Below, piece after piece: positions 16,141 to 25,466 of a DNA stretch of 34,877 nt; the first letter of the stretch is position 1, and the number at the start of each line of letters is the position of its first letter. Made by a program: the position numbers and the translations under genes. This DNA comes from Geobacter sp. (GTDB lineage Bacteria; Desulfobacterota; Desulfuromonadia; Geobacterales; Pseudopelobacteraceae). Below the pieces are notes generated by a model that was not told the origin of the DNA, made no database searches, and saw only the letters and a list, made by a program, of their open reading frames with translations. The stretch lies in contig JANYBN010000115.1 in the NCBI GenBank assembly GCA_025360785.1, positions 1-34,877 of the forward strand, written 5' to 3'.

Positions 16141-16794
16141 TCAGTTCCCGCTCGCCAGAATCGCCAATGCATTCACCACGGCGGCGGCCACATTGGAGCC
16201 ACCCTTGCGCCCGATGTTGGTTATGAACGGGATGTCATGAGATCCCGAAGCCAGTGCATTCTTGCTTTCCTCGGCCCCGACAAAGCCTACCGGCAGGCCG
16301 ATGATGAGAGCCGGTCTGGCTGCTCCGGTTTCAATGAGCCGGAGCAGTTCGAACAGGGCAGTCGGAGCGTTGCCGATAACAAAGATGCGATTATCAGGAT
16401 TGGCTACGGCTTTGCGCATGGCAGTTACAGAGCGGGTGATTTCTTCCACTTTTGCCAGTTCGGCAACATCGGGATCGGCGATATGACAGGACACCGTACA
16501 GCCAAGAGAGTTCAAACGTGGCTTGCTGATTCCGGAAAGTGCCATGTTTGTGTCGGTGACAATGCCTGCTCCACTTCTCAACGCTTCAATCGCCTTCTCA
16601 ACGGTACCCTCGGACATGACAATGGACTGAACGTATTCAAAATCTGCACTGGTGTGTACGGCGCGTCGCACAATCTGCCATTCGGCCTCTGGCCAGTCAT
16701 GCTTTCCTGCTTCAGCTTCGATTATTCGGAATGATTCGTTTTCGATCTCTTCGGGCCGCAGGTGGAGCGACGTGTTTCCAGACTTGTGTGTCAT
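16141..16794 (-). CDS. cbiC: Cobalt-precorrin-8 methylmutase
   Basis: This 217-residue enzyme moves a methyl group from C11 to C12 of the corrin ring, giving cobyrinic acid. The catalytic His47 lies in the signature RRAVHTSADFEY, and the blocks IVTDTNMALSGI and IGLPVGFVGAEESK are both typical. Its start overlaps the TPR protein gene by four bases, and the AEC gene follows after six bases, so expression is coupled to non-cobalamin genes. Confidence 0.95.
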   Translation of the reverse strand: MTHKSGNTSLHLRPEEIENESFRIIEAEAGKHDWPEAEWQIVRRAVHTSADFEYVQSIVMSEGTVEKAIEALRSGAGIVTDTNMALSGISKPRLNSLGCTVSCHIADPDVAELAKVEEITRSVTAMRKAVANPDNRIFVIGNAPTALFELLRLIETGAARPALIIGLPVGFVGAEESKNALASGSHDIPFITNIGRKGGSNVAAAVVNALAILASGN

Positions 16795-18194
16795 GATCCG
16801 ATTCCTTCCCAGCCCCTCAAGGGGCCGTGTTTGGATTTAAGTTTATTGTAGGCGTACATTGCCGTAATGGCGTCTTTTGAATTACCCAGTTTGGTGTACC
16901 CTTTGGCCAGCATCAGCCAGGCAAGCATGTTATCCGGGTTCTGCCTGAGCGCAGATCGCCATAAAGTTATATTATCTTTCCAGATCAGTGACTGGTTGTA
17001 CGCAGCACTGCCTAGAACGGTACAAACAGCTATAGCGACAGCAACTGTTGTGTTACGAAGCCGGGGTGATTCTTGTATTAACACTGATATCACCATTCCT
17101 GCAATACCTGCCGCTCCAATCATCGGAAAATACAGATAACGGTCATTTTTGAGTGTAGAAAGAAGCGGGATTATTTGCATCACCGGCAGTAGCGAGACAA
17201 CATATACTGAAATAAAAAAGAGAAGTTGCGGTCGGCGCTTGACTGACATGACTCCAACCCGGACAAGGCAAAGCAGGAGAATAGCCGAGAGTGTAACAGT
17301 CACGTCGGCAGATTTTCGGATCGTGACCATGTAATACGGACTCAGATCAAACGGATAGAACAGATCTTTCAGATAGGAAAGAAAGACCGGTATCATGGTC
17401 CAGATGGTTGTCAGAGGTGTGCTGCCCGGATAGTCCCTGATATCGATGCTTGTGCCTTTATTCTGACTCAATACTGTCAAAATAGCGGCTATCAGAGAGA
17501 ACAACAGGAATGGCAATTTATCCGCCAGTTTCAGTGGGCGTATATCACGGCAATAACAGTAATCGTAACTGACGATGACAATCGGGAATACCACTGCCAC
17601 AGATTTACTCAGGAGAGCGCACGTAAAAAAGGTAAGTGAAAAGAGATAGCTTCGCACAAAATTGTTGTCGGTTTTTCTGTAGTCAATGTATGTGAGCAAG
17701 GCCAGTAAAAAAAAGAATGCGGAAAGCACATTTTTACGTTCAGACACCCATGCCACGGATTCGACCTGAACCGGGTGAAGAACGAATAGTACCGCCCCGA
17801 ACAGAGCGGGTATTGCCGGGAGCTCAAGCTTTATGAATAGTCGGTAGACCAGGAATCCGTTAATCGCATGCAGCAGGACATTTCCGAAATGATAACCGGC
17901 CGGATTAAGACCCCAGAGCTGATAGTCAAGCATGTAAGAGATCAGGTGGAGCGGGGCATAATTGCCGATATAGTATTTTGTGAATACAGCCTTGAGATTG
18001 ACAAGGCTGAACCCCTGTATGTCCGGATTGTTTACTACATATTTATAGTCGTCCCAAATGAATATGAAACCATGGCCAAGCGTTGAGGCGTAGAGCAGAA
18101 ACGTGACTGCGACAAGCGTAAATAATGCTATTAGATGCCATCTTTTGCTGTTATTCGGGTCGGCAGTGTTTTGCTGCCTGTCCATCAACGCCAT
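16791..18194 (-). CDS. Polytopic GT-C-type membrane protein with C-terminal TPR (TMTC-like)
   Basis: This 467-residue protein has a first membrane helix at about 20-42, then an acidic loop motif FIWDDYKYVVNNP (about 45-57), as in GT-C glycosyltransferases with tetratricopeptide tails (TMTC-like). About nine more helices follow to about residue 400. A single TPR-like unit (about 420-450; AWLMLAKGYTKLGNSKDAI) ends the protein. Such proteins transfer sugars from lipid carriers on the outer face of the inner membrane. The start overlaps cbiX by ten bases; an alternative ATG at 18185 would give a TGATG junction. The neighbouring STT3-like gene suggests a shared glycosylation role. Confidence 0.82.
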   Translation of the reverse strand: MALMDRQQNTADPNNSKRWHLIALFTLVAVTFLLYASTLGHGFIFIWDDYKYVVNNPDIQGFSLVNLKAVFTKYYIGNYAPLHLISYMLDYQLWGLNPAGYHFGNVLLHAINGFLVYRLFIKLELPAIPALFGAVLFVLHPVQVESVAWVSERKNVLSAFFFLLALLTYIDYRKTDNNFVRSYLFSLTFFTCALLSKSVAVVFPIVIVSYDYCYCRDIRPLKLADKLPFLLFSLIAAILTVLSQNKGTSIDIRDYPGSTPLTTIWTMIPVFLSYLKDLFYPFDLSPYYMVTIRKSADVTVTLSAILLLCLVRVGVMSVKRRPQLLFFISVYVVSLLPVMQIIPLLSTLKNDRYLYFPMIGAAGIAGMVISVLIQESPRLRNTTVAVAIAVCTVLGSAAYNQSLIWKDNITLWRSALRQNPDNMLAWLMLAKGYTKLGNSKDAITAMYAYNKLKSKHGPLRGWEGIGS

Positions 18195-18568
18195 CCGAGT
18201 CTTTCGATCACTTCCCCAATCCGTTCTGCTTCGATCTCTGCCAGTTTCCGGTGTGCTCCCAGGTGGCCACCCATCTCCATTATCAGGTTCGGGTGACGTT
18301 TTTGCGCTTCTTCGATCTCTTCCGGCAGATCATGCTGAACATGAGCGCCCATGAAGAGGAAATAAGGCATCAGCAGGATGCGCTCTGCCCCACGCGCAAC
18401 ACAGGCATCGATCCCCTGTTGAATGTTCGGTTCATGCAGTTCACGAAAGGAGACCTCGAAAATCTCAAAGCCGGTCATTTCCTTAACCATTGCCGCCACT
18501 TCGCGGGCGGCGCCATTTGCCTCGGCAATGCGGCTGCCGTGGGCCATCATCAGAATTGCAGTTTTCAT
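18185..18568 (-). CDS. cbiX: Sirohydrochlorin cobaltochelatase, short form
   Basis: This 127-residue protein matches the small CbiX type, which works as a dimer to insert cobalt into sirohydrochlorin at the start of the anaerobic cobalamin route. The metal-site His10 is in MMAHGSR, and a second histidine pair is in FMGAHVQHDLPEEI (His76, His79). Length fits the archaeal-type short form rather than the double-length enzyme. It is 13 bases downstream of the STT3-like gene and overlaps the next gene. Confidence 0.9.
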   Translation of the reverse strand: MKTAILMMAHGSRIAEANGAAREVAAMVKEMTGFEIFEVSFRELHEPNIQQGIDACVARGAERILLMPYFLFMGAHVQHDLPEEIEEAQKRHPNLIMEMGGHLGAHRKLAEIEAERIGEVIERLGWR

Positions 18569-18581
18569 AATTTGTCCCTTG

Positions 18582-20810
18582 TTATTTTGATAGGATTATT
18601 GCGGTTCCTGATAAAACCGCCTCCTCAGTTACACTAACCTGAGATGTTTTGCCGCTATTAAAGATAATTTTGTAGGAACCTGCCGGGATTGTATCCCCTT
18701 GTCGTTTTTCAGTAGCGTAAGGGGCAGGAAAAACAAATTTACCGGTTGCATCACAGTTGTAACTGTCACGATACGTTGCCTTGCGTCCGCGAGACGTTAA
18801 ATAATGGAACTCAAGGCCTATGCGTTCGCCTGGGTTGCAAACTCCATTTATCCGTGCTGCAGGGACGACTTCAAAAAGCTTATAATAACTGACCTCGTTA
18901 CCCGGTATCTGTCGATCTCCCAGGTAGGAGCTTTCATAGACAAGACGGTAATTTCCTAATGCAGGGATTTGCTCGCCGGACCGCTCAATACCGCCACCAT
19001 CCCGGTAAAGAAGGCTTTCGTAGACACTGGTTTCAGGAGGATTCCCCATTGTTACTGTTCCGGTAGCTATTATGCCTTTGAGTTCCCCCTCTCTGGCAAT
19101 TGCCAAATCATTCGACAGAACTTTGTTGCGACGGATCACCACATATTTCACGCTGCTTTCTTTTGCCAGCTGCAATGCTTTGGCAGGATCACTCGTACTC
19201 CAGAAAGCGGCTTGCTGGTAGAGTCCATGCGTTTCCCATCCGAAAGCTGTAGCGACTGAAGGCCGCTGGGCGACTTGATATAGTAATGCTCCCAGATCCC
19301 AATCGGCAAGAATCCCATATTCCGGACGCTGAAGTGGATGAAGATAATGTGATGTGGGAGGCGTGCTTTTGCGAATCCAGGTAAGAAGGCCGTCCGGACC
19401 ATGGAGGCCATAACGCAGGTTGGGCAGCAGGTAGACTGTGGAGGAGCTTTTAAGATGTGGCCATGAAGGGCAGATAATCGAAGCCACAATAATAAGGCAT
19501 ATCCATATTTTGCTGACTTTCTGTCTGTAATGTCCGGAAAAATAAACAAAAAGATAAGCTGCGGCAAGAGACGTTATTACTGAAGCGACATGGGAGTAAC
19601 GTATTATAAGCCCTAAAAGGCACAATGGCGACCAGATGATTAGAGACGCCATGAAAGGGTCGAGTTTATTACCCTTTAGCCATGTCCGTGCTGCCAAATA
19701 AGCCGCAACCGGTGTCATGAGCCAGGCGGAGGTCAGATAAGTGGCACTATACCAAAAGGGCTTCGAGGAGAAAACCCCCCGTTGTTCCGAGTTGATAGTC
19801 AGCCAGGCATCCCCTCTCTGCAAGAAGGATATTCCACTTATAAGTTCGCTCAGTAAAGCCCGTAGCGGCGTCAAAAGTACCAGCAGAGTAAGGCCGGCGA
19901 TAAACAAAGTGCATGGTACCAGATAACTGCGAACTGATATCGCATAGGCTATGACTAACAGTGCTGCCGCTGCAATGAAAAGCAGGATGACGTGAAACCA
20001 TGAAATAATGCCATATGAAAAAACGTTTTGCTTTCCCCAGGTTGTCAACAAGCAGAGCAGAGATGTACATAAAGCAGCCAGTGCAAAAGCCCGGGCATAG
20101 CCCGTTGCAAGAGAGCTGTCTTTATTAAACAGCGTCCGGAAAACTATGGCGGCAAAAACAAATCCCCAATACAGTGCACTGCCTCTCCACATCAAAAGAG
20201 CCAGCAGCAGTACTCCGGCGGTTATAAGTATTCCCCTGAACCGGAGGGCGCCATCTTTTTCCAGCACCGGGATTGAAATAAGCATCATAACAATCATCGG
20301 CTCCAGAACGTGGTGATCGAAGTTCATCGGCAGAGTGTAGGCGACATGTGCCGGCGAAAGAGAAAAAACAAGTGCGGCCATGGCGCCTGCTAATGAACAT
20401 TTGAAAAAACGGCGGCCTAACAGAAACATCATAATCGTTGCAAGTGACGAAAATACGGGGTTTGCCAGAAGTCCGATCGTTTCGACAGCGCTGCGCGATC
20501 CTCCGGACAACAAACTTATGACCGTCAGAAAATAATCGTAAAATGGCGACCATATCTGTCCCGTTCCGATCGGGTAACCTACATAATAATCCAAAGCGGG
20601 GATCGATGGAAATATCTGCAGGCCGAGTGAAATGCGTCGCAGATGATCATACGCATCTACAGTATAGAAAAGGAACCCTCCATCGGGTGATGCAAAGTTA
20701 CGAAAAGATGCCATACGCAAAGCAAAACCAGCCAAAACTGCAACAGTAACAAGTGTAATAGCCGCTGCTTTATGTGTGAATTTGTTCTTTCCTTCTGTAT
20801 GGTCCTTCAT
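18582..20810 (-). CDS. STT3/PglB/AglB-like oligosaccharyltransferase
   Basis: This 742-residue protein has about 13 membrane helices up to residue 450, and a soluble C-terminal domain. Motifs of STT3 proteins are present in order. They are VDAYDHLRR (51-59, first acidic motif), YPIGTGQIWSPFYDY (79-93), and NFDHHVLE (163-170, second acidic motif, as in archaeal AglB). Then come LTINSEQ (337-343, the TIxE-type loop) and ADWDLG (502-507, a variant of the WWDYG acceptor motif). STT3 proteins move a glycan from a lipid carrier to asparagine of exported proteins. The acceptor motif is weaker than in N-glycosylating enzymes, so another acceptor is possible. It sits between a transglutaminase-like gene and cbiX. 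Confidence 0.85.
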   Translation of the reverse strand: MKDHTEGKNKFTHKAAAITLVTVAVLAGFALRMASFRNFASPDGGFLFYTVDAYDHLRRISLGLQIFPSIPALDYYVGYPIGTGQIWSPFYDYFLTVISLLSGGSRSAVETIGLLANPVFSSLATIMMFLLGRRFFKCSLAGAMAALVFSLSPAHVAYTLPMNFDHHVLEPMIVMMLISIPVLEKDGALRFRGILITAGVLLLALLMWRGSALYWGFVFAAIVFRTLFNKDSSLATGYARAFALAALCTSLLCLLTTWGKQNVFSYGIISWFHVILLFIAAAALLVIAYAISVRSYLVPCTLFIAGLTLLVLLTPLRALLSELISGISFLQRGDAWLTINSEQRGVFSSKPFWYSATYLTSAWLMTPVAAYLAARTWLKGNKLDPFMASLIIWSPLCLLGLIIRYSHVASVITSLAAAYLFVYFSGHYRQKVSKIWICLIIVASIICPSWPHLKSSSTVYLLPNLRYGLHGPDGLLTWIRKSTPPTSHYLHPLQRPEYGILADWDLGALLYQVAQRPSVATAFGWETHGLYQQAAFWSTSDPAKALQLAKESSVKYVVIRRNKVLSNDLAIAREGELKGIIATGTVTMGNPPETSVYESLLYRDGGGIERSGEQIPALGNYRLVYESSYLGDRQIPGNEVSYYKLFEVVPAARINGVCNPGERIGLEFHYLTSRGRKATYRDSYNCDATGKFVFPAPYATEKRQGDTIPAGSYKIIFNSGKTSQVSVTEEAVLSGTAIILSK

Positions 20811-20838
20811 AAAAGAGGGCTCTCCAGCGTTTGATTTG

Positions 20839-21447
20839 TTACTGAATGGGGGGATGACCCATCCCCCTCATTTTGTTGAGTTGCGATACAATCGCAAATT
20901 GTTTGTCATTGAAGACGAACTCTTCATCCCGGATGAATACTTGAGTATAGGACGTATCCTTGAACTGATCAAACGTGAATGTGCCTAAAACATTGGATGC
21001 ATCCTGCTGAATACATCTCCCCTTGTACTCCATTTCCAGCCACGCATGATCGATGATGCTTCCCGGAATATCCACTTCGCCCGCTACAACGCGCACGGAC
21101 GAAGCTGGAATCCCCATGGCACGGTAGAGAGCGCAGAGCAGGATGGCTTTTCCGAGACAGCTGGCTTTTCCAGTTGCCAGAATTTCGCCAGCTGGAATTG
21201 CAGGGTCAGCGGCATCGTTGGTGATACGTTCCTGAACAAAACGATAGGCGTTCTCCGGGGTTTTCAGTTCGACAGCAAGCGCCTTGATAAGCTTGTCTTT
21301 TGGCGTGATAAGACTTGAGAGCTCAAAGGGATTGCTGACGATGACATCATGAAATGACAGTGGCGGACGTTTTTTTAGACTGCCGGCGGCAAAACCACAG
21401 ATGAAAGCGAGCACTATAGCCGTAAGCACTACAGCTGTTTTGCGCAT
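20839..21447 (-). CDS. Membrane-anchored or exported transglutaminase-like protein
   Basis: This 202-residue protein has an N-terminal hydrophobic segment (about 5-23), likely a signal or anchor, and a transglutaminase-like core. The catalytic triad is visible: Cys97 in KASCLGKA, His134 in DHAWLE and Asp149 in QQDASN. Bacterial members are usually proteases or peptide transferases. Its start overlaps nuoG by 19 bases, and the STT3-like gene starts 28 bases after its stop. It probably works outside the cytoplasm, perhaps on the same substrate as the glycosyltransferase. Confidence 0.85.
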   Translation of the reverse strand: MRKTAVVLTAIVLAFICGFAAGSLKKRPPLSFHDVIVSNPFELSSLITPKDKLIKALAVELKTPENAYRFVQERITNDAADPAIPAGEILATGKASCLGKAILLCALYRAMGIPASSVRVVAGEVDIPGSIIDHAWLEMEYKGRCIQQDASNVLGTFTFDQFKDTSYTQVFIRDEEFVFNDKQFAIVSQLNKMRGMGHPPIQ

Positions 21448-23327
21448 GATGTTTTCTCCGTAAGTTCAGCTGTCAAGAAACAATCCGTTTCTGCTGTGGG
21501 CGGAGTACCGACCGACTCTCTGCCGCAACGTCTGATGATTTCGGCTATAATGTCCCTTGACGGCAGTACGTCGCCGCCTGGAGCAACGGTTCCATGTTCT
21601 CTCGGCGGATGCCCGGACGGATCCAGTCCCTTGATCGGCAGGCCGGGGTTCATGATCTTACTGAAGTGCTGGGCGCGTCCTTCAAAGTTGACGAAGGTGC
21701 CTTCCATCTCAACCCAGCTGGTGACCGGCAGAACAACTTCGGCGCGCTGGATCAGATCCGTTGCCTGCCAATCGGCGGCTGCCAGCAGTGTAACACCTTC
21801 GAAAGCAGCCGCTGGAATGTCGGCCTCGAAGGTGATGATTCCCTTGATCTTTCCGGGAGCAAATGCCTCCGAACAGGATACGGCATTATGCTTCACGGCC
21901 AGCCGCGCACAGCCGAAGGCATTGGGACCGCATAAAATATAAACCAGTTTCGCACCGTAGATGGAGGGTGGAATCTTCGGCACAGCTGGGTCTGTTCCGC
22001 AAATTATGACCGGGCGTTTGGCCTCCGTGAGTAGAACATCGTCCAGAGACAGGATTTCTTCGGCTTCGAACAGCTGCAGCAGAGCATGATCTGGCGGATA
22101 TTCCGTGCCGACGATATAAACCTTTGCACCGTCACGCCATGCTTGGCGCACAGCCAGCGCCATCATGGGAGCTTCATCCAGCAGCAGGTTGCATCCCGCT
22201 AGCACCACCATGTCTGCCCGTCGCACATCCTCCTGCGAGGCTGCGTTTTTGGTATTCAACTGAGAGACAGCATCAATCGTGCTGTTTGCTTTGGGTGTGT
22301 CATCGAAATAACAGAGCGCTCCGGCATTCAGAGCATCGCGCAACCGTGCTGCCATGATGTTTCCCTCATGCGACATGCGCGGCGAGCCGATGATTGCCAG
22401 GGACTCTGAACCGTGCTGCTTGATGAACGCCAGTATCCGCTCAGAAACCGAATCCAGTGCCGTATTCAGAGTGACGGAGTTTCCGTCAACCAGAGCCTGA
22501 CGCGGCCTCCCGGGAGCATTGACGGCAGTGTTGGAAAAACGGCCCCGGTCGCAGATGAACCAGTCATTAACGGCATCATTGCGGCGGGCGGTGACTTTAA
22601 GTAATTCCCGATAACGCGCCATCGGAACGGTGCTGCAGCCGAGAGAACAGTGCGGGCAGACCGAGGGGGCCATGTCATAATCCCAGTAGCGGGCGCGAAA
22701 ACGGGCTGTTTTATCCGTGAATACACCGGTGGGACAGATGTCCGCCAGATTCCCTGAAAAGGGCGATTCGAGTTGGCCGTCCTGCTGACGTCCGAAGTAA
22801 ACGTTGCCGGAACGCCCCATAACGCCGAAATCTGTGCCGCCGGCGTACTCCTGGTAAAAACGGACACAGCGGTAGCACTGAATGCAGCGGTTCATCTCAT
22901 GCTCGATAAATTCACCGAGATACTGGTTGACGTGGGTACGTTTCAAGCCGTCGTAGCGCCTGATGCCGTGGCCGCCGGCAATGGTGTAATCTTGAAGCTG
23001 GCATTCGCCACCCTCGTCGCAGACCGGGCAGTCATGCGGGTGGTTGATCATCAGCCATTCAATGACCGCGCGGCGCATGGCGACAGCTTCCTTGTCAGTC
23101 GTAGAAACCACCATGCCATCCTGGGCCGGCAGCATGCAGGACATCTGGATCCCCTTGACCGGTCCCTCCATCATCTTGACGGCGCAGGCCCGGCAGGCAC
23201 CGGCTTTCCCGAGGGCCGGGTGCCAGCAGAAATGCGGGATGGTAATACCGATGCTGCGCACGGCCTCAAGAATGTTGACGCCTTCCGCTACTTCAACCGG
23301 TATGTTGTCGATGATTATCTTAGGCAT
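21429..23327 (-). CDS. nuoG: NADH-quinone oxidoreductase subunit G-like protein
   Basis: This 632-residue iron-sulfur protein has an N-terminal ferredoxin domain with [2Fe-2S] cysteines 34, 45, 48 and 64. The His-Cys3 cluster site follows (His96, Cys100, Cys103, Cys109). A [4Fe-4S] site has Cys148, 151, 154 and 198, and an N7-type site has Cys224, 227, 231 and 259. The remaining part is a shortened molybdopterin-like fold with no recognisable cofactor ligand. It is shorter than many NuoG proteins but complete in its clusters. It should carry electrons from NuoF inward. No membrane-arm nuo genes are present in the window. Confidence 0.92.
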   Translation of the reverse strand: MPKIIIDNIPVEVAEGVNILEAVRSIGITIPHFCWHPALGKAGACRACAVKMMEGPVKGIQMSCMLPAQDGMVVSTTDKEAVAMRRAVIEWLMINHPHDCPVCDEGGECQLQDYTIAGGHGIRRYDGLKRTHVNQYLGEFIEHEMNRCIQCYRCVRFYQEYAGGTDFGVMGRSGNVYFGRQQDGQLESPFSGNLADICPTGVFTDKTARFRARYWDYDMAPSVCPHCSLGCSTVPMARYRELLKVTARRNDAVNDWFICDRGRFSNTAVNAPGRPRQALVDGNSVTLNTALDSVSERILAFIKQHGSESLAIIGSPRMSHEGNIMAARLRDALNAGALCYFDDTPKANSTIDAVSQLNTKNAASQEDVRRADMVVLAGCNLLLDEAPMMALAVRQAWRDGAKVYIVGTEYPPDHALLQLFEAEEILSLDDVLLTEAKRPVIICGTDPAVPKIPPSIYGAKLVYILCGPNAFGCARLAVKHNAVSCSEAFAPGKIKGIITFEADIPAAAFEGVTLLAAADWQATDLIQRAEVVLPVTSWVEMEGTFVNFEGRAQHFSKIMNPGLPIKGLDPSGHPPREHGTVAPGGDVLPSRDIIAEIIRRCGRESVGTPPTAETDCFLTAELTEKTSCAKQL

Positions 23328-23337
23328 GGATCACCTT

Positions 23338-24138
23338 TCACTCATCACCTATTCTCTCCGGTATCTTATGTCCACCTACCCAGTCGGCGATGACATGGAC
23401 AACTTTTTCTTCCATCCCGAAGAAGCCATGAGCGCTCAGGTTGTCACAGGGTGCCGAACGCGGATACGCACCGCCGTTTACTTCGGTAAAAGCTACCAGG
23501 GTGGTGGCACTCAGGGCGGACTGCGTTATTCTGGCTTCTTCAAACGAGCTGACCCGGCAGGCGTCGTTACGATGATGTATCATCAAGACAGGGAGCTGCA
23601 GCTGATCCAGCGGCAGCCAGCGCATAAAGTTTTCATGCTCCAGCGCAGATGTCAGAATAACCCCCTTTATATGGCTGTCTTTAATGCGGGTGCCGAGGAA
23701 CGTTGCCGAAAGTGTCCCCCTGCTGTTACCGACCAGAAAAATCCGTTCATATCCCTGCTGTTCAAGATAGTTTACCAGGGATGTAATATCCTCGGCATGC
23801 TCGGGAGATTCGCGAAAACCGGTGCCCATGCCGGTAGGATGATCTGATGGTGGATCAACGGTGAACACCGACAAGCCGTTCTCAACAAAATCATCTGCAC
23901 TGCGTACCAGAAAGTTCCAGCCGCTGACGACCCCGCTTTTGGTCATCTTGAACGGTCCGGCGCCGTTTCCGCCCGGAAAAAGGATCAGTGCATCATGCTG
24001 ACCGGCATTTTCGGGCGTCATGGCAAGGAAGTCCATGGTAACACCCGGCCGGGTCGAAATAGAGCGGATCTCCGTGAGGGCAAAAGAGGTGGTGGCCAGA
24101 GCCAGCAGGAGAACTGTTGTACGGAGAAACAGAAGCAT
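23338..24138 (-). CDS. Exported alpha/beta hydrolase
   Basis: This 266-residue protein has a signal peptide (about 1-20) and an alpha/beta-hydrolase fold. Nucleophile Ser139 is in GNSRGT; the acid is likely in HHRNDACR and the histidine in SAHGFFG. The ATG at 24138 shares one base with the nuoF stop (TGATG) and begins a clean signal peptide; an upstream ATG at 24168 is in frame. An esterase inside a nuoF-nuoG pair is unusual; its substrate is unknown. Confidence 0.8.
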   Translation of the reverse strand: MLLFLRTTVLLLALATTSFALTEIRSISTRPGVTMDFLAMTPENAGQHDALILFPGGNGAGPFKMTKSGVVSGWNFLVRSADDFVENGLSVFTVDPPSDHPTGMGTGFRESPEHAEDITSLVNYLEQQGYERIFLVGNSRGTLSATFLGTRIKDSHIKGVILTSALEHENFMRWLPLDQLQLPVLMIHHRNDACRVSSFEEARITQSALSATTLVAFTEVNGGAYPRSAPCDNLSAHGFFGMEEKVVHVIADWVGGHKIPERIGDE

Positions 24139-25415
24139 CAGCAGGTATGAACTCCTTTGAAAGGGCAACGCTGCGCCGAGACATGCTCCCGCAGTTCATC
24201 CTCGAAGTGGTTCAGCAACCCATCCACCGGGCCCATCGCCCCGGGGGCCAAGGCACAGAATGCATAATTCAGCATATGGACATGTTCCCGCAGAATGTCA
24301 ATGTCCTGGGGCTCACCCCGCCCGGATTCGATCCGCTCCAAAGTGTGCTGCACGAAGGGGAGCCCCTCGCGGCAGGGAGTACACCAGCCGCACGATTCCC
24401 GTGCGAAAAAACGGATCAGATTGAGTGTGACCGCCACCATGCAGGTCGTCTGGTCGAAGACGATGATTCCTCCCGTACCGAGCCGGGAACCGGCTTTGGC
24501 CACCGTGTCGAAATCCATCGGCACGTCCCGATGTGCACCGGTGAGGTACTGCGTAGAGGCTCCGCCGGGAATGCAGACCTTGAAAATGCTGCCGGGGCGC
24601 ATGCCGCCGCAGGGGCCGTCGATAATATCGCCAAGGGTCATGCCGAGCGGCAGCTCGAAACAGTCAGTGTTGACTACGTGCCCGCTGATACAGAACAGCT
24701 TGGTTCCGGCGGCCTCGGGGGTGGCAGCGGTGTTTTTCCACCAGAGCGGCCCTCCGGTGATGATTGCGGGGATGTTGGCCAGAGTCTCCACGTTATTTAC
24801 GACGGTCGGCTGTCCCCATAAACCTTTGATGGCCGGGAAAGGTGGTTTAACGCGCGGATTGGCGCGTTTTCCCTCCAGTGCGTTGATCAGGGCGGTTTCC
24901 TCACCGCAGATATAACGACCGGCTGACTGATGTACGCCCAGTTCCAGGCTGAAGCCGCTCCCCAGGATGTTGCTGCCCAGAAAGCCGGAAAGATGGGCAG
25001 CAGCAATCGAACACCGCAGGTTTTCGGCGGCCTGCTCATAGCCATGGCGCACGAAAATAAAGGCGTGCTGCACCCCGAGCGCATAACAGGCCAGGGCCAT
25101 CCCCTCCACCAGCAGGTGCGGGTTTCGCTCCAGCAGCACGCGATCCTTGTAAGTGCCAGGTTCCATCTCATCGCAGTTGCAGATCAGATAGCGCGGACCA
25201 GGAAGGTCACGCGGCACGAACGACCATTTCTTCCCGGTCGGAAATCCGGCGCCGCCTCGCCCCCGCAGACCGGAATCGATAACACTTTGCTGGACTTCAG
25301 CGGGAGTCATGGTCGTGAGAGCATTCGTTAGCGCTACAAAACCGGCGACTGAACGGTACTCGTCAAATGTAAGGCATTGTCCGGGGCGGGTATGTTTGAG
25401 CAGGATTTGTTCCAT
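24138..25415 (-). CDS. nuoF: NADH-quinone oxidoreductase subunit F-like flavoprotein
   Basis: This 425-residue protein is the NADH-oxidising, FMN-binding subunit. RGRGGAGFPTG (51-61) is the NADH/FMN site, GEETALI (171-177) is the FMN region, and an SLBB domain lies at about 240-330. The [4Fe-4S] cluster ligands Cys342, Cys345, Cys348 (ESCGWCTPCREG) and Cys387 are intact. The length is normal for NuoF and shorter than HoxF or HydB, which have an extra N-terminal domain. Its neighbours nuoE and nuoG are present but separated from it by inserted genes. Confidence 0.95.
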   Translation of the reverse strand: MEQILLKHTRPGQCLTFDEYRSVAGFVALTNALTTMTPAEVQQSVIDSGLRGRGGAGFPTGKKWSFVPRDLPGPRYLICNCDEMEPGTYKDRVLLERNPHLLVEGMALACYALGVQHAFIFVRHGYEQAAENLRCSIAAAHLSGFLGSNILGSGFSLELGVHQSAGRYICGEETALINALEGKRANPRVKPPFPAIKGLWGQPTVVNNVETLANIPAIITGGPLWWKNTAATPEAAGTKLFCISGHVVNTDCFELPLGMTLGDIIDGPCGGMRPGSIFKVCIPGGASTQYLTGAHRDVPMDFDTVAKAGSRLGTGGIIVFDQTTCMVAVTLNLIRFFARESCGWCTPCREGLPFVQHTLERIESGRGEPQDIDILREHVHMLNYAFCALAPGAMGPVDGLLNHFEDELREHVSAQRCPFKGVHTC

Positions 25416-25466
25416 GGATTGTGGTCACCGGGGAGACCGGTTAATGTGGCTCCCCGGTAGGACAGG

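Noticed and set aside
16138-16734. Plus-strand frame of 198 codons
   Set aside because: It is antisense to cbiC, whose protein motifs are unmistakable; no domain is recognisable in the antisense product.
23044-23847. Plus-strand frame of 267 codons
   Set aside because: It spans the antisense of both nuoG and the hydrolase gene, ignoring their boundary, and shows no family motif.
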